Shown here: positions 1-10,084 of the stretch, one piece after another
Layout: every line of letters starts with the position of its first letter
How positions within the stretch are numbered: position 1 is the first letter of the stretch
NCBI RefSeq assembly: GCF_010093535.1
Contig: NW_022985162.1
Span: 506,402-570,401, forward strand
Direction of reading: 5' to 3'
Source: Lindgomyces ingoldianus
Taxonomy: Eukaryota > Ascomycota > Dothideomycetes > Pleosporales > Lindgomycetaceae
Length of the DNA: 64,000 nt
Notes under the pieces: model-generated
Told to the model about the DNA's origin: nothing
The model's database searches: none
What the model saw: only the letters and a program-made list of their open reading frames with translations
Program-made: the position numbers and the translations under genes

Positions 1-469
1 CTCACATGTATTCTTTGGACTTGCAATTTATTGGGTTCCTTGCTGTGTGACTTGAGGACGTCGAGCAAACACTTTCTACTCCGAGAGTACAAACATGATG
101 TGCGGTCATGTTCGCACCCTTCAACGACGAAGCTTCTCTTTAGACTGGATGGGTTTGATCCTGTCTGAGGTTCTCGCTTTTTTCTAAATACTCTCCCTCT
201 ATATCCATTTGCGTGGAAATCTGAAGGCATTTGCATGCATGATGGGGTTGTAATGGGACTGATTGTGACGCCGTTCTGAACTGTTCCTCCCCTAGTTTCT
301 TTCGAAGACATCTAAGGTACGTTCCCACTCTGTCCCGCCCCCCTAAGTTAAGAATTACGCCCCTATCGAATACTTCCGCTCACGCTCACACATATTAACA
401 GGACTAACATCAGCAGCCTCGTATCCCATCTCATCTCCTATCTAAACCACCTCCATCATCCACCATACT
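1..469. other. Intergenic, no gene seen
   Basis: No coding region is supported here. The last 150 bases are rich in C and T with ACCACCTCCATCATCC-like runs directly before the ATG at 470, as expected for a fungal 5' leader. A gene to the left of the window could end in the first 100 bases, but nothing shows it. Confidence 0.5.
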
Positions 470-2608
470 ATGGGAGCAAGCTATTCGTACCCCCCACCCC
501 CGCTCGTCGAAGTCACAGGCCCGCGCTCCAAAATCTTCGTTCCGGCCGGGAGCAGTTTTTCCTTCCATCCACCAGCCGATATTCGCATTCCTCCGTTTCC
601 ACCCCTGCCATTACATAAACATCTGTATCAATATAATCATCGAGGAGGCCGGAATAGATATAGTGGTGGAACAGGAGGACCTGGTGGTGGTAGAGAGAGA
701 GGTAGAAGAGGAGGTAGAGCGCGCTATAATCCCTCCGAATATTCAGACGCGGTATCGAGTTTAAGTGACCAGTATATCAATTCAGATAGTGAAATGGATC
801 ATCGAGAACGGAAATATAAACAGGCTGCTGCGGGTGGTAGAAGGAGACAGGCTGGTACTGGAGTTCCGACGTTTGTGCCTGTGAGGGGAGGAAGGGAGGG
901 AAGAGGTTTGGGAGGGTTCATGACTCCGCCAGGTAGTCCGAAGATGGCTGGAGGATTGGGCATGGGAAGGAGGTATCCGGGAGGTTTGAGAGGTGGTGCT
1001 GCGGGAGGAGCGACGAGGGATTATTTTGATAATGGTGGTGGGGGGGGGATGGGGACCCCTGGAGTAGGCATGGACATGTATGCGCCAACTCAGGGAGCGG
1101 GAGCGGGGGGTATGGTGCCGGGTGCGGCAATGGGAATGAACCCCGGCATCCCAGCTACAGGACTTGCAAACCAACCCCAACTCCAACCCCGCCGTCACCC
1201 TCCCATGGGTGGCGTCGTTGTCCCGGAAGGTGCAACGGCCGCTCAACCTGCCGCTCCCCCCAAAACCCCCATGAACCCCAGTGCCGTCCTAACCCGCCAC
1301 AACGAGGCGCCGCAACGAGGCTCCGGCCAAGAATGGGTTCCTGGCGACGACTTCCTCGACGGCTGCATCTGTACCACGAATTGCATGTGTCGAAAAGGCC
1401 ACCGGGTGCTATATCGACGGCGCGGAGAAGACGGGACTGATTTCGGGGAAATACGGTATGTGCCTAAGGACCGGCGGGATTGTGGTGATCATTCTGGCTG
1501 CATTGGTCAAGGGGGGCAAAATGTGGGTTCTGTGGATGGGGACGGACGGAAGAGAGGAGAGAGGGAAAGAGAGAAGGAGGGAGAAGGAAGACCTCGATCG
1601 GCACCCGAAGGCCACTGCGCGGCACTCCGACGGGAATCCAAGATTTCGGATCGCAATACCAAGGCTTGGATAGGTGTCAAGCTAGATGATCTCGCCGAAA
1701 TGGTTGGCGATATGCACCAGAAAATGACGGACGAGGCTATGCGAAAAGAAGCTTTGGCAGCAGTGAGAAATCCAAGGTTCACGGATCCGGCGCTCGGGGG
1801 TATTGGAATGGGAGACCTGAGGACGGGTGATGTAGGTAGTAGAATGCAGAGGCCTGGGATTGCAGGAGCTACGGGAATGAATATGATGAATCCTGCAAGG
1901 GGGCCTGCTGGGATGCGAGGAGGCATGCCCGCTGGAATGGGAGGACCAATGGGAGGAAGACCGTTAGGTGGAATGGCTATGGATGTGAATGAGGGTATGG
2001 GTGGTTTTCCGTATGGCTCTGATACATCCGAGATGGGGGATCCGCTCATAGATCCTGGGCAGCGTATTGGCGGTATGGGCAGACGACCTCCTATGCCTTC
2101 AGACTTTACGGATGCTAGAATGCGCGGAGGCCTTGGTGGCAGGCCTCCTCGTGGAGCTCCGGATGTCGATATATATGGAGGGCGTAGTCCATCAATAGGA
2201 GGACGTAGACAAAGGCTACCAAGACGTCGGCCTGCCCGTGGGGAATTTGAAGAGGAAGATTTGGAGGTGAGGGGAAGAGGAGGGGGGACTCTAGGGGGCA
2301 GAGGCGAGTTTGAAGGAAGCGAAGAGCTGGACACGGAGTGGCAGGATATAGATGGTATGTTCCCCACTCGGATCAACCTGATACATATGTTTACAGAATG
2401 ATACTGATAGCTCTACTTAGAGCACCCCGACTATGACGACGACCATAGTGGCCCCTCCCACCACGGACGACCTAATCCAGGGGTTAGGCAGGCGAGTCGG
2501 CGGGGAGGAGCTGGTGGAAAATCCTGTATGAGGCGACAATATAGCTCTAGGAGGGGTCCGGGAAGGGGAAGGCAGGCTATGGTTGAGGATGATGACGAGC
2601 GAATGTGA
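470..2608 (+). CDS. Gly/Met/Arg-rich disordered protein with a Cys cluster, function unknown
   Basis: Two exons, 470-2354 and 2421-2608, are joined across a 66-bp intron with a GTATGT donor and CTTAG acceptor. The product is 690 aa. Without the splice the frame would stop at 2401; with it the protein continues in the same Gly/Arg-rich style to a natural stop, which supports the model. Nearly all of it is low complexity: Gly-Gly, Gly-Met and Arg-Gly repeats, and acidic patches near the C-terminus. One segment differs, about residues 299-345, with the motif CICTTNCMCRKGHRVLYRRR followed by two more cysteines spaced like a small metal site. RG and GGR repeats suggest RNA binding or condensate behaviour, but that is inference. 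No known family was recognised. Confidence 0.72.
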
Positions 2609-3001
2609 GGGGTGATTGGCAAATATCTGAGGTTTAAATTTGATAGGTTTGGTTTTTCTGTCGACTATATTAGCATTTAGAGTACTTATGATAGGATGTG
2701 TTAGGAGGTATCCGACCTAGACAACTAAATAGAGACGTCGTTACTACATTGTAAAGAAGGTGGGTAGGAGATCTTACTAATAACTGCTTCTGAGCGATTC
2801 CGCAAAGGAATGAAGATGTAGCTTGTCATACGCTCCGTACACAAGACACTCAAGCGAAATACGAACCACATAATCTCAATTCAAACAACGGCTTCAGAGC
2901 GACCATTACCTTAAAAAAAAGCCAAAAGCACCATCAGAAATCAAGAACACATGACAATACAAGGGTAATAAGGCCAAACCCGAGATCTCCACTCCGTAAC
3001 A
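2609..3001. other. Convergent intergenic region
   Basis: This lies between the 3' ends of the disordered-protein gene and the F-box gene. It is AT-richer than the flanking exons, consistent with 3' UTRs. No open frame of interest and no RNA gene was seen. Confidence 0.5.
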
Positions 3002-3080
3002 CCAAATCCATCACGCCAAATCCATCACGCCAAATCCATCACGCCAAATCCATCACGCCAAATCCATCACGCCAAATCCA
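3002..3080. repeat. 14-bp minisatellite, about 5.6 copies
   Basis: The unit CCAAATCCATCACG is repeated without mismatch from 3002 to 3071 (five copies), and a partial sixth copy runs to about 3080. It ends at the stop codon of the F-box gene, so it would be transcribed in or just after its 3' UTR. Confidence 0.93.
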
Positions 3081-3081
3081 A

Positions 3082-6000
3082 CTACAAACCTGACATCAGA
3101 ATCGGGTTATTACTCCTCGTCGCTCGAGCAGGGCAAGCCTCAGCTGGTTCAAGCGCTGCTTTCTTCTTTACTCCGCCTTTACTCCTCGGGGTCGCGGCTT
3201 TCTTTGGGGTAGAAGTGCTGGAGTTCTTGGTCCCTATTGTTCCTGTGGTAGCTCCGGTAATAGCACGGGCACTGACGGCTCCTAAACCATCATCACCATC
3301 CCTACCTTTCTTTTTCCTATCACCACCTCCTCCTCTACCTTTCGCACCATTCCTCTTCTTCACTGCATTCTTCTTCCTCTTCCCAAAATCCCCATCGTCG
3401 TCATCAGGAGGAACTAAACAGTTCTTCTCGTCCACATACCCCCCATCACTATCTTGCTTGGGCTTCTTCGTTGCAGGTGGTTTTGTATCGATGTTGTCGT
3501 CCTCTTCTTCTTCGGTAGCGGTGTCGTCTTTATACACCTCATTATCTTTTGGCCTGCCGTTCCTCCTTCTCTTGGGAGCTTTTTTCGTTGCCTTCTCTGT
3601 TGCCATGTTCGCCTCCTTTCCTTTCTTTGTCTCGATCTCGGGCCCGGCGAGATCAGTAGGGTCCACAAGATCGGCTGGTCTTAAAAAGTCAGATGGGGCT
3701 GCAGGCCTAGTTGGGGCAGGCATACCAGCAGGGTGTCTAGTCGCAACTAGTTCCTCTGCCGCATTCTTTGGTGCAGACTTTGCAACTCCACGTGTACCAG
3801 TTGGCTCCGGTAGTACAATAGGTGCGGTAGCCTCCTTAGCCGGTTTCGGGGTCTCTGATTCCTTGCTCTCTTTACTCGACTTCTTGCCGTTCTGTTTTAC
3901 TTTGGCTGCTTCTGGGGTCGCCGCTGTACTAGTTAGCTCTGCGGATAGGGTACCAGACGAAGCCGCAGGCGGGGCGTCCTCTAGAAGAGGCACAGGGGTG
4001 AGTAGGAGAGGCCCAGCGCCAACACCAGCAACTTCAGTATCGGTCACGGGGATTTCTGTTAAAGATTCCCCCGAAATCTCATCCGTATTCGATTTCTTCG
4101 TTGGACTCCCGGTCCTGTCTTGATCAATGGCATCTCTTTTGCGCGTCTCTGACGAGCCTGGCAATTTGACAGATAGGACCCCGCCTAAGTCATCAAACAA
4201 ATCGCCAACTGCCGAATGTCTACTAAATGGATTGACCGGAGCGGGCCTGCCCATTTCGGGACCGGTGGTAGCTACAAGTAGTGGCCCGTGTGCAGAAGTG
4301 GAAACAAGCGATCCACCATCACTCCCCGCTTGACTGGTTGGCGGTTTTGGTGTTGCAGCTGATCGTGGTAGTGGACCTGATGCAGAGGAGAGCCTGATGC
4401 TGGGAGAGAGAGCTGTTTTGGGTCTATCTCCGTCTTCATATAAATCAGCATGATCGTCGGAATCAAGATCATCTACGGGCGGTTCGCTCCTAGGAACTCT
4501 TCTATCTACAGGTGCTGCCGTCACACTACCGGTGAGCTCGACCGGGGTACCCTCGGATTGACTCTCTACGGGCTGCTCTTTCACTCTAGTCATAGGATTG
4601 TCCTGTTCACGGAGCTTTCCAAGAAGGGCTGCCATCCGCCTCCCAAGGATGATATCACGCTGGATTCTTTCCACCTCTCCTCTGGGTTTACTCATACAAT
4701 TGAGGCGTGCTTGGTTTTTCGTCTCCTCGTCGCGAATTTCTTTGATGTAATTAAGAAGATACTCTCTCCAATGTTGCTGAGCCCAACGATCAATCCTTTG
4801 CCGAACTTCTGCTTCTTGCAGCCGTGATCTCTCTGTGTCAAATTCCCGCGTAGCTGCGTCACGCGCCTTCGCCGTTGCGTGGTCCAGTTCCTGTTCCTCT
4901 TTCTTCAAGGTCTCTGTGAAGTCTTCATCAGTGAATTTTCGGTTTCTCCACTCCTCATATCTCCGCTGTGCAGTTGCGAAGTCTGCAGTACCTGGTACTG
5001 GCTTCCTCGGTTCAGGACAAATCCAGCTCCTTCTAACGAGACGGCCTGCGGGGAACATCATGACCTCCTGGCTATATTTTGACGCAGTCTGATTGTACGG
5101 TAACAAGTCTTCTTCAGTTTGCATATGTTGTCGCTCGTCGGTGTATGTGATCATTTTCCAGCCCATCTCTTGCTTCAAAAGCCTTGCCAGGCGCCACGAA
5201 CCAACACGGTCAAAACATCGGGGCATCCGAACACGAAGCATATATAGCCTCGTGAATTTGAGGGCGTATTTGGCCCAAAATCGCTGCCATCCAACTGCTT
5301 CTCGCATGTATGCTGCTCGTCTAGCACAGTGATGAAGGCTCTGCTTCTTTTGTTGCAACTTGTTCGGCTCGCTAAAATTGGAATCATCAGATGAATGATC
5401 GTTCGCGTTCTCACCTACGGGTGGTGCTGAGACGCAAGCGTTCGCAAGACCCTCGGAAAGTTCTGACCGGGGACGTTTGGACTTCGGGGCATGCTTGTTC
5501 GCCATTTTTTGGATAGGAGCTTTGCCGCATGTCTTAAAGAGGCTCTCTGATGGAGCTGCATCCTCGCCCTCTGGGAGCTTGTAGGGCCAGAGTTTAACTG
5601 GACAGGTCTCAGAAGGCCATTTGTAAGGATCCACGAGATTGATCTCCTCCAGCCGTTCCAGGGAGAGAGGATTTCGAAGATCGTATAAAATGCTGAGGCA
5701 ATCTAGTAGATCAGCAATTTCCCCTAAGTTGGCATTGAATGGCTCATTCAACCATGCCTTCCACTTGTCTATGGAGCATTGCGAGCCCCAGTACAGGCTG
5801 GGGAAATTGGGTTGACGTCTTCCAATGAGAACGTGAACTGGTATTTTGGCTTCCTGTAATAATTGGAAGTGCTCCCTGATGCGGGCTAAGTAGCTAACCT
5901 CGTGGAATTTATCTTTCTCGTAGACCAATTCGTACTCCGGCTCCAGGGATTTTTCCATCACTGTGGGTACCATGAACCAGTCCCAGTCAAATACAGGCCT

Positions 6001-7839
6001 CCACTTAAACGTCTCGTCGAGCCACCGGTAAACATCTTGAAGGTCGGCAAGGGGAGTGAATTTATTGAGATCGAAATCAGCATCCCTGTAGGCTCCCTCA
6101 TTCAAAACCTCAGAAGTCAATTGAATAAGGGCGAGAGGGTGGATCGGGTTGATGCTCTTGTTCTGTGATTCTGGTTCGATAGGAATTAGCTTGATTTTGG
6201 ATTGCTCTCCGGCATACTGCAGTGTTCTAAGCATCTGAGCTAAGGTAATTATTCGTGAATTTCCAAGGTCTTCTCGTGTCTTCTTGTGGTTGGGATCTTG
6301 ATCGAGTAAACAATCTTTTCGTGGTGGTTTTGGAAGAGAGTGGGAAGGTAACCCTACAAACTCTGAGCCACTATTACTGCGGTAGAAGTCCGCTTCTCCC
6401 CGGCGTCGCCATGGCTCTACCCTGGTTACTTCTCTGTTGTTCAAAGCCAACTCTTTCCAAATATGGTCATCAACATTTTCCCTCAAAGGAGAGAATGGTT
6501 CCATGGCTTCTTCGAGTGCGTCCTGGCGGGCTTTTTCAGTAGCTGCAAGGATTTTCTCTCTAATGTTTAGATCTGGAGGTAATGGTGGACTAGGCTGTGT
6601 TGAGGAACTGCGTTCATCTCTTAATGGATAAATTTGGATCCAGGCCCCAAGGTCTATTCCGACTTGCGTGATTGTAGGTTTCCGTTCCTGTATTTTCCCA
6701 AGGAAGTAGTCTAGGAAGGGGAGAGACTGCCGCAGTTCGATCGTATTGACCGTGTCGCTAACATTATCCGTAATACCGAGAACAATGTTACACACGTGAC
6801 CATGGACGTCATCTCTGCAATAGTCCGGGTTCATGTCGTGAGTATATTCGCCTCGAATTGACAGAGTGTGTAATATTTCACATGCAGGAAGGATTCGAGT
6901 AGCGACGCTTTCAGGCAAATCTCCAGACCAGTCGATAGGCAAGTTCTGTGACCAGGCGTGAACGCCAAGCCACTTCAATTTCTGAAGCAAGTTTTTCTCA
7001 CATACTTCAGATTCATATGCCTGCTTTTCTTCCTCGGCCTTTTCAATAACCTTACACGCTTTCCTGGCAGCTTCTTTCCCGAGACCCTTCTTCTCGAATG
7101 ACACCCTTTCTGCTAAGCCGAGTGACTCTTTCGTCGTGTTGAGTCGAGGGTTGAACCGTTTGAGATCACCATTCAATTGGCACCTCGCCTTTGTATCCCG
7201 AAGTATCCTCAGTATATAGCCCCAATTTGGGTGACGAGTGATTCTAGAAGGATCGTCCGGATCATATAAATTCGACTCGTGGTGGGGTGCAATGTCGCTG
7301 AGATCCAAGGCTTCCAAAATAAACAAGTGTGTGGCGATCCATTCAAGGTCTTGGCCAGTCATCCAACGAGACACCGCAATGCGCTTGACTTTCCAGGAAT
7401 TCTGGGGATCTTGTTCAAAAACTCTCTTGAAACTCTCCCATCTCTGTTTCCCCAAAGGGTATCCTTCAGTGAATCGACCACTTAATTTCTTTTTGACCTT
7501 GTCTTCGGGGCATCTTTGACGACCTCGATAGAGCTGCCTTTTCCGAGTGTCATAGCCAGAGTTCCACGCTTCCTCACTTAGGCCATGCCAGTCCCAGAAG
7601 GTGAATGGTTCACACAAGGCGCATTCACTAAGTGAAGCCTGTTCTACTGCCGTGTTCCCCCTTGCAATCTGATACGCACAAGTACCCTCTCTTCCGGCTC
7701 GAATAAAGATCTTGTCCAGCACTTCATCAGGAAGGTCCCAAAGCCGTTTGGGGGATTTACGTGATGATGGTGGTTCCGTTTCATTCGTTTTCGTGGCCGG
7801 GTCTTGCTGTTTATCTTCCACATCTCGAGGCATTGTCAA
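3082..7839 (-). CDS. Very large F-box domain protein
   Basis: A single uninterrupted frame encodes 1585 aa. Residues about 30-65 contain an F-box-like start (KRLWDLPDEVLDKIFIRAG), the Skp1-binding motif that recruits substrates to SCF ubiquitin ligases. It is followed by HALDLS/WIATHLF-type segments that look like weak leucine-rich or ankyrin-free F-box C-termini. Residues about 950-1100 are helical, highly charged and coiled-coil-like. The last 450 residues are disordered, with Pro/Ala/Thr-rich tracts and then Lys/Arg and Asp/Glu blocks resembling nuclear localisation signals. Two ATGs (7839 and 7833) are possible starts. An uninterrupted frame this long is unusual beside multi-exon neighbours. 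The F-box call rests on the N-terminal motif only; the substrate is unknown. Confidence 0.75.
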   Translation of the reverse strand: MTMPRDVEDKQQDPATKTNETEPPSSRKSPKRLWDLPDEVLDKIFIRAGREGTCAYQIARGNTAVEQASLSECALCEPFTFWDWHGLSEEAWNSGYDTRKRQLYRGRQRCPEDKVKKKLSGRFTEGYPLGKQRWESFKRVFEQDPQNSWKVKRIAVSRWMTGQDLEWIATHLFILEALDLSDIAPHHESNLYDPDDPSRITRHPNWGYILRILRDTKARCQLNGDLKRFNPRLNTTKESLGLAERVSFEKKGLGKEAARKACKVIEKAEEEKQAYESEVCEKNLLQKLKWLGVHAWSQNLPIDWSGDLPESVATRILPACEILHTLSIRGEYTHDMNPDYCRDDVHGHVCNIVLGITDNVSDTVNTIELRQSLPFLDYFLGKIQERKPTITQVGIDLGAWIQIYPLRDERSSSTQPSPPLPPDLNIREKILAATEKARQDALEEAMEPFSPLRENVDDHIWKELALNNREVTRVEPWRRRGEADFYRSNSGSEFVGLPSHSLPKPPRKDCLLDQDPNHKKTREDLGNSRIITLAQMLRTLQYAGEQSKIKLIPIEPESQNKSINPIHPLALIQLTSEVLNEGAYRDADFDLNKFTPLADLQDVYRWLDETFKWRPVFDWDWFMVPTVMEKSLEPEYELVYEKDKFHEVSYLARIREHFQLLQEAKIPVHVLIGRRQPNFPSLYWGSQCSIDKWKAWLNEPFNANLGEIADLLDCLSILYDLRNPLSLERLEEINLVDPYKWPSETCPVKLWPYKLPEGEDAAPSESLFKTCGKAPIQKMANKHAPKSKRPRSELSEGLANACVSAPPVGENANDHSSDDSNFSEPNKLQQKKQSLHHCARRAAYMREAVGWQRFWAKYALKFTRLYMLRVRMPRCFDRVGSWRLARLLKQEMGWKMITYTDERQHMQTEEDLLPYNQTASKYSQEVMMFPAGRLVRRSWICPEPRKPVPGTADFATAQRRYEEWRNRKFTDEDFTETLKKEEQELDHATAKARDAATREFDTERSRLQEAEVRQRIDRWAQQHWREYLLNYIKEIRDEETKNQARLNCMSKPRGEVERIQRDIILGRRMAALLGKLREQDNPMTRVKEQPVESQSEGTPVELTGSVTAAPVDRRVPRSEPPVDDLDSDDHADLYEDGDRPKTALSPSIRLSSASGPLPRSAATPKPPTSQAGSDGGSLVSTSAHGPLLVATTGPEMGRPAPVNPFSRHSAVGDLFDDLGGVLSVKLPGSSETRKRDAIDQDRTGSPTKKSNTDEISGESLTEIPVTDTEVAGVGAGPLLLTPVPLLEDAPPAASSGTLSAELTSTAATPEAAKVKQNGKKSSKESKESETPKPAKEATAPIVLPEPTGTRGVAKSAPKNAAEELVATRHPAGMPAPTRPAAPSDFLRPADLVDPTDLAGPEIETKKGKEANMATEKATKKAPKRRRNGRPKDNEVYKDDTATEEEEDDNIDTKPPATKKPKQDSDGGYVDEKNCLVPPDDDDGDFGKRKKNAVKKRNGAKGRGGGGDRKKKGRDGDDGLGAVSARAITGATTGTIGTKNSSTSTPKKAATPRSKGGVKKKAALEPAEACPARATRSNNPILMSGL

Positions 7840-8668
7840 TTAAGATGAAGGACTTGAGACTCGATAGGTGGAACGAAATTGATCGAAGAGTATGGAGTGA
7901 GAAACGGTGCGGCTATCTCAGCTGTCTCCCTTCTCACTCCTCAAGTTCTCTTTGTCCGTCCTCATTCCCGAAAATCCCATCCCAATCCGTTCGAAGGCAC
8001 AAACGGCCCTTGCCGGAACTAGATTACCAAAGAATGCAACATCCTTCATGATTCACAATCTCGGCGAACAAGCATGGGCTACAAATGTTCGCTGCTACAG
8101 CTAACATGGCCGATAACGGTAAACATCCTTGTAGAGGCAACGTGAGGAGTTTAGCATGTGTACTTAGGTACGTTCGGGAAGGCACCAAGAAAGGGGACAA
8201 ATGCGGAATGCCCGCTTAAGTAGCATTCCAGAGCATGTGGCTGTCAGTCCGCAGTGAGATAATAGGGAGGACGATACATACCGACATGACGTTATTTTCT
8301 GTAATTATTACATTCTAAGAGGCATGTGACATTCCCGTATGTTACCTACTTGGTGGGACTTGCCGATTGAGAGTTAACCTTTTCGTTCACCTGGTTAATA
8401 GAGAAGGAATATTATGCTATGTTAGTTTGTCCAAAACCATGTTTCACTGTTCGTTCAACACAAGTGAGGGGGCACAGGAGCGATGGAATAAAGGATATCA
8501 AACTTTAGTCTCACAAGAATTGCTTGTTAATAGGAATGAAGCAAAAAAGTCCTCTACGCAACCAGTGCCTTCCAAAAACAAGTCGATCCTTTACGCGTTG
8601 CAAGGAGTTCTCGACCGCAAGCTCGTGGTCGATTGCATGTACTTATCCACGAACAAATTGGTCATCGC
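7840..8668. other. Intergenic, upstream of F-box gene and downstream of calmodulin
   Basis: This holds the F-box promoter side (7840-8200) and the calmodulin 3' UTR (8400-8668). An open frame at 8367-8726 on the plus strand overlaps the calmodulin last exon in antisense and has no family features, so it was not called. Confidence 0.5.
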
Positions 8669-9624
8669 TCACTTCTGCATCATCAACTGGACGAACTCGT
8701 TGTCTACATCTCATGTTAGCTATTGAGCACTAGAGCACAAGGGTGCAGGAGGGGCCTCACAGTCAATGCGTCCATCTCCGTCCTGATCAGCCTCCCGAAT
8801 CATCTCATCGACTTCGTCGTCAGTTAGCTTCTCGCCGATCGAGGTCATGACATGGCGCAGTTCGGCGGCGGAGATGAAGCCGTTGTTATCGCGATCAAAC
8901 ACCTTGAATGCTTCTCGGATCTCCTCTTCAGAATCCGTGTCCTTCATCTTGCGAGCCATCATCGTGAGGAACTCTAAAGGACTGCAGCATCAGTACTCGG
9001 CCTGAGATCATATCATATCCAGGTTTGGAATCTATACCTGGGAAGTCGATGGTGCCATTGTTATCGGCGTCAACTTCGTTGATCATGTCTTGAAGCTCAG
9101 ACTCGCTGGGGTTCTGCCCGAGTGACCTCATGACTGTGCCCAATTCCTTGGTGGTGATCTGGCCTGTTGATCACTCATATCAGCATTGTGCGTTTCGAGG
9201 TTGGATGATACGGGGTGCACGATTCGAGCTGTGGTCGTTGGGGGCCAGCCCACCCACGGCGGGGGGCTGCAGCGACGCATGCCACGGCTATCGCTCGACC
9301 CGAACGTGAAACTTGTGAAGCCATAAAAGGGGAAAGTACTAACCATCGCCATCTTTGTCCTAGTGGTGCAGCCCATGTTAGCACACACTCGACGCAAGAA
9401 GCAGTTGCTACACGCGGCTAGGCAGCAGTGAATGCAGCAGAGGATGGAGATTGGAACTCACGAATAGAGAAAAGGCCTCCTTGAACTCGGAGACTTGCTC
9501 CTCGGTGAGAGAGTCGGCCTGCGACGACCTGTCAGTGCATGCTGGGGGGTGATGCGTGTCGGACTATCGTGATGATTTTCTGAAGGCGGGGTACGGGGGG
9601 AATCTTGCGTGGGGCACGCACCAT
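8669..9624 (-). CDS. cmdA: Calmodulin
   Basis: Six coding exons on the minus strand: 9622-9624 (ATG only), 9462-9518, 9344-9359, 9038-9163, 8761-8973 and 8669-8703. They total 450 nt and give exactly 149 aa, the canonical calmodulin length. Four EF-hands are complete, with loops beginning DKDGDGQITTKE at residue 21, [20 protein letters not shown] and [10 protein letters not shown]; the C-terminus is FVQLMMQK. Calmodulin is the cytosolic Ca2+ sensor that activates calcineurin and CaM kinases and is essential in filamentous fungi. The start codon stands alone before a GTGCGT intron, and exon 3 is only 16 nt. Both explain why a simple frame scan sees only fragments. The gene is divergent from TLG2. 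Confidence 0.97.
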
Positions 9625-10084
9625 GACTGCTGAAGGGGTTCTGGTAGAGAGGGGAGTGTAGAGCTCGAGTGCCTGTTGGATAGGACTCCAGAGGCAGTGC
9701 GCGGGTTTCTGGGAGAGGGTTGAGTTGGCTGATGAGTGAGGAAGCGCAGGTGTCTGCGGCTGGAGGGGAGAGTGAAATGAACCAAGGGCTGAAATGCCTG
9801 ACTGTCCCGCTTTCCCTGTTGGGCAACGCCATTGCCAGCAAAACCGCCTGTTTACGTCGCGGAAATTGCCCCTAAATAAGCGCGACAAGCCCTGTCACCC
9901 GCCAAGCGGCCGCGAGTTGCTCCTGCAATGCGGCTCTGCGGCTGCTGGAATACTCCATGTTCATGTGCCCATCCTCCTCTGGCAAACAGGCAAGCGCATC
10001 GATACTCCGCTCACTTCCTCCACCCCTTTCCACACTCCCTTCTCTATCATGACATAACCGCACTGCACCTCACCTGCCTGCGCC
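9625..10084. promoter_or_regulatory. Shared divergent promoter of calmodulin and TLG2
   Basis: These 460 bases separate two divergently transcribed start codons and must hold both promoters and leaders. CT-rich tracts occur near 10005-10050, just before the TLG2 ATG. No specific factor site was recognised. Confidence 0.6.

Noticed and set aside
782..1246. Long minus-strand frames opposite the Gly-rich gene
   Set aside because: Mirror frames of a GC-skewed low-complexity gene; the plus-strand frame splices cleanly to its own stop.
3215..4123. 302-codon plus-strand frame
   Set aside because: Antisense to the Lys/Glu-rich tail of the F-box protein; its Ser/Phe/Leu-rich composition is the expected complement.
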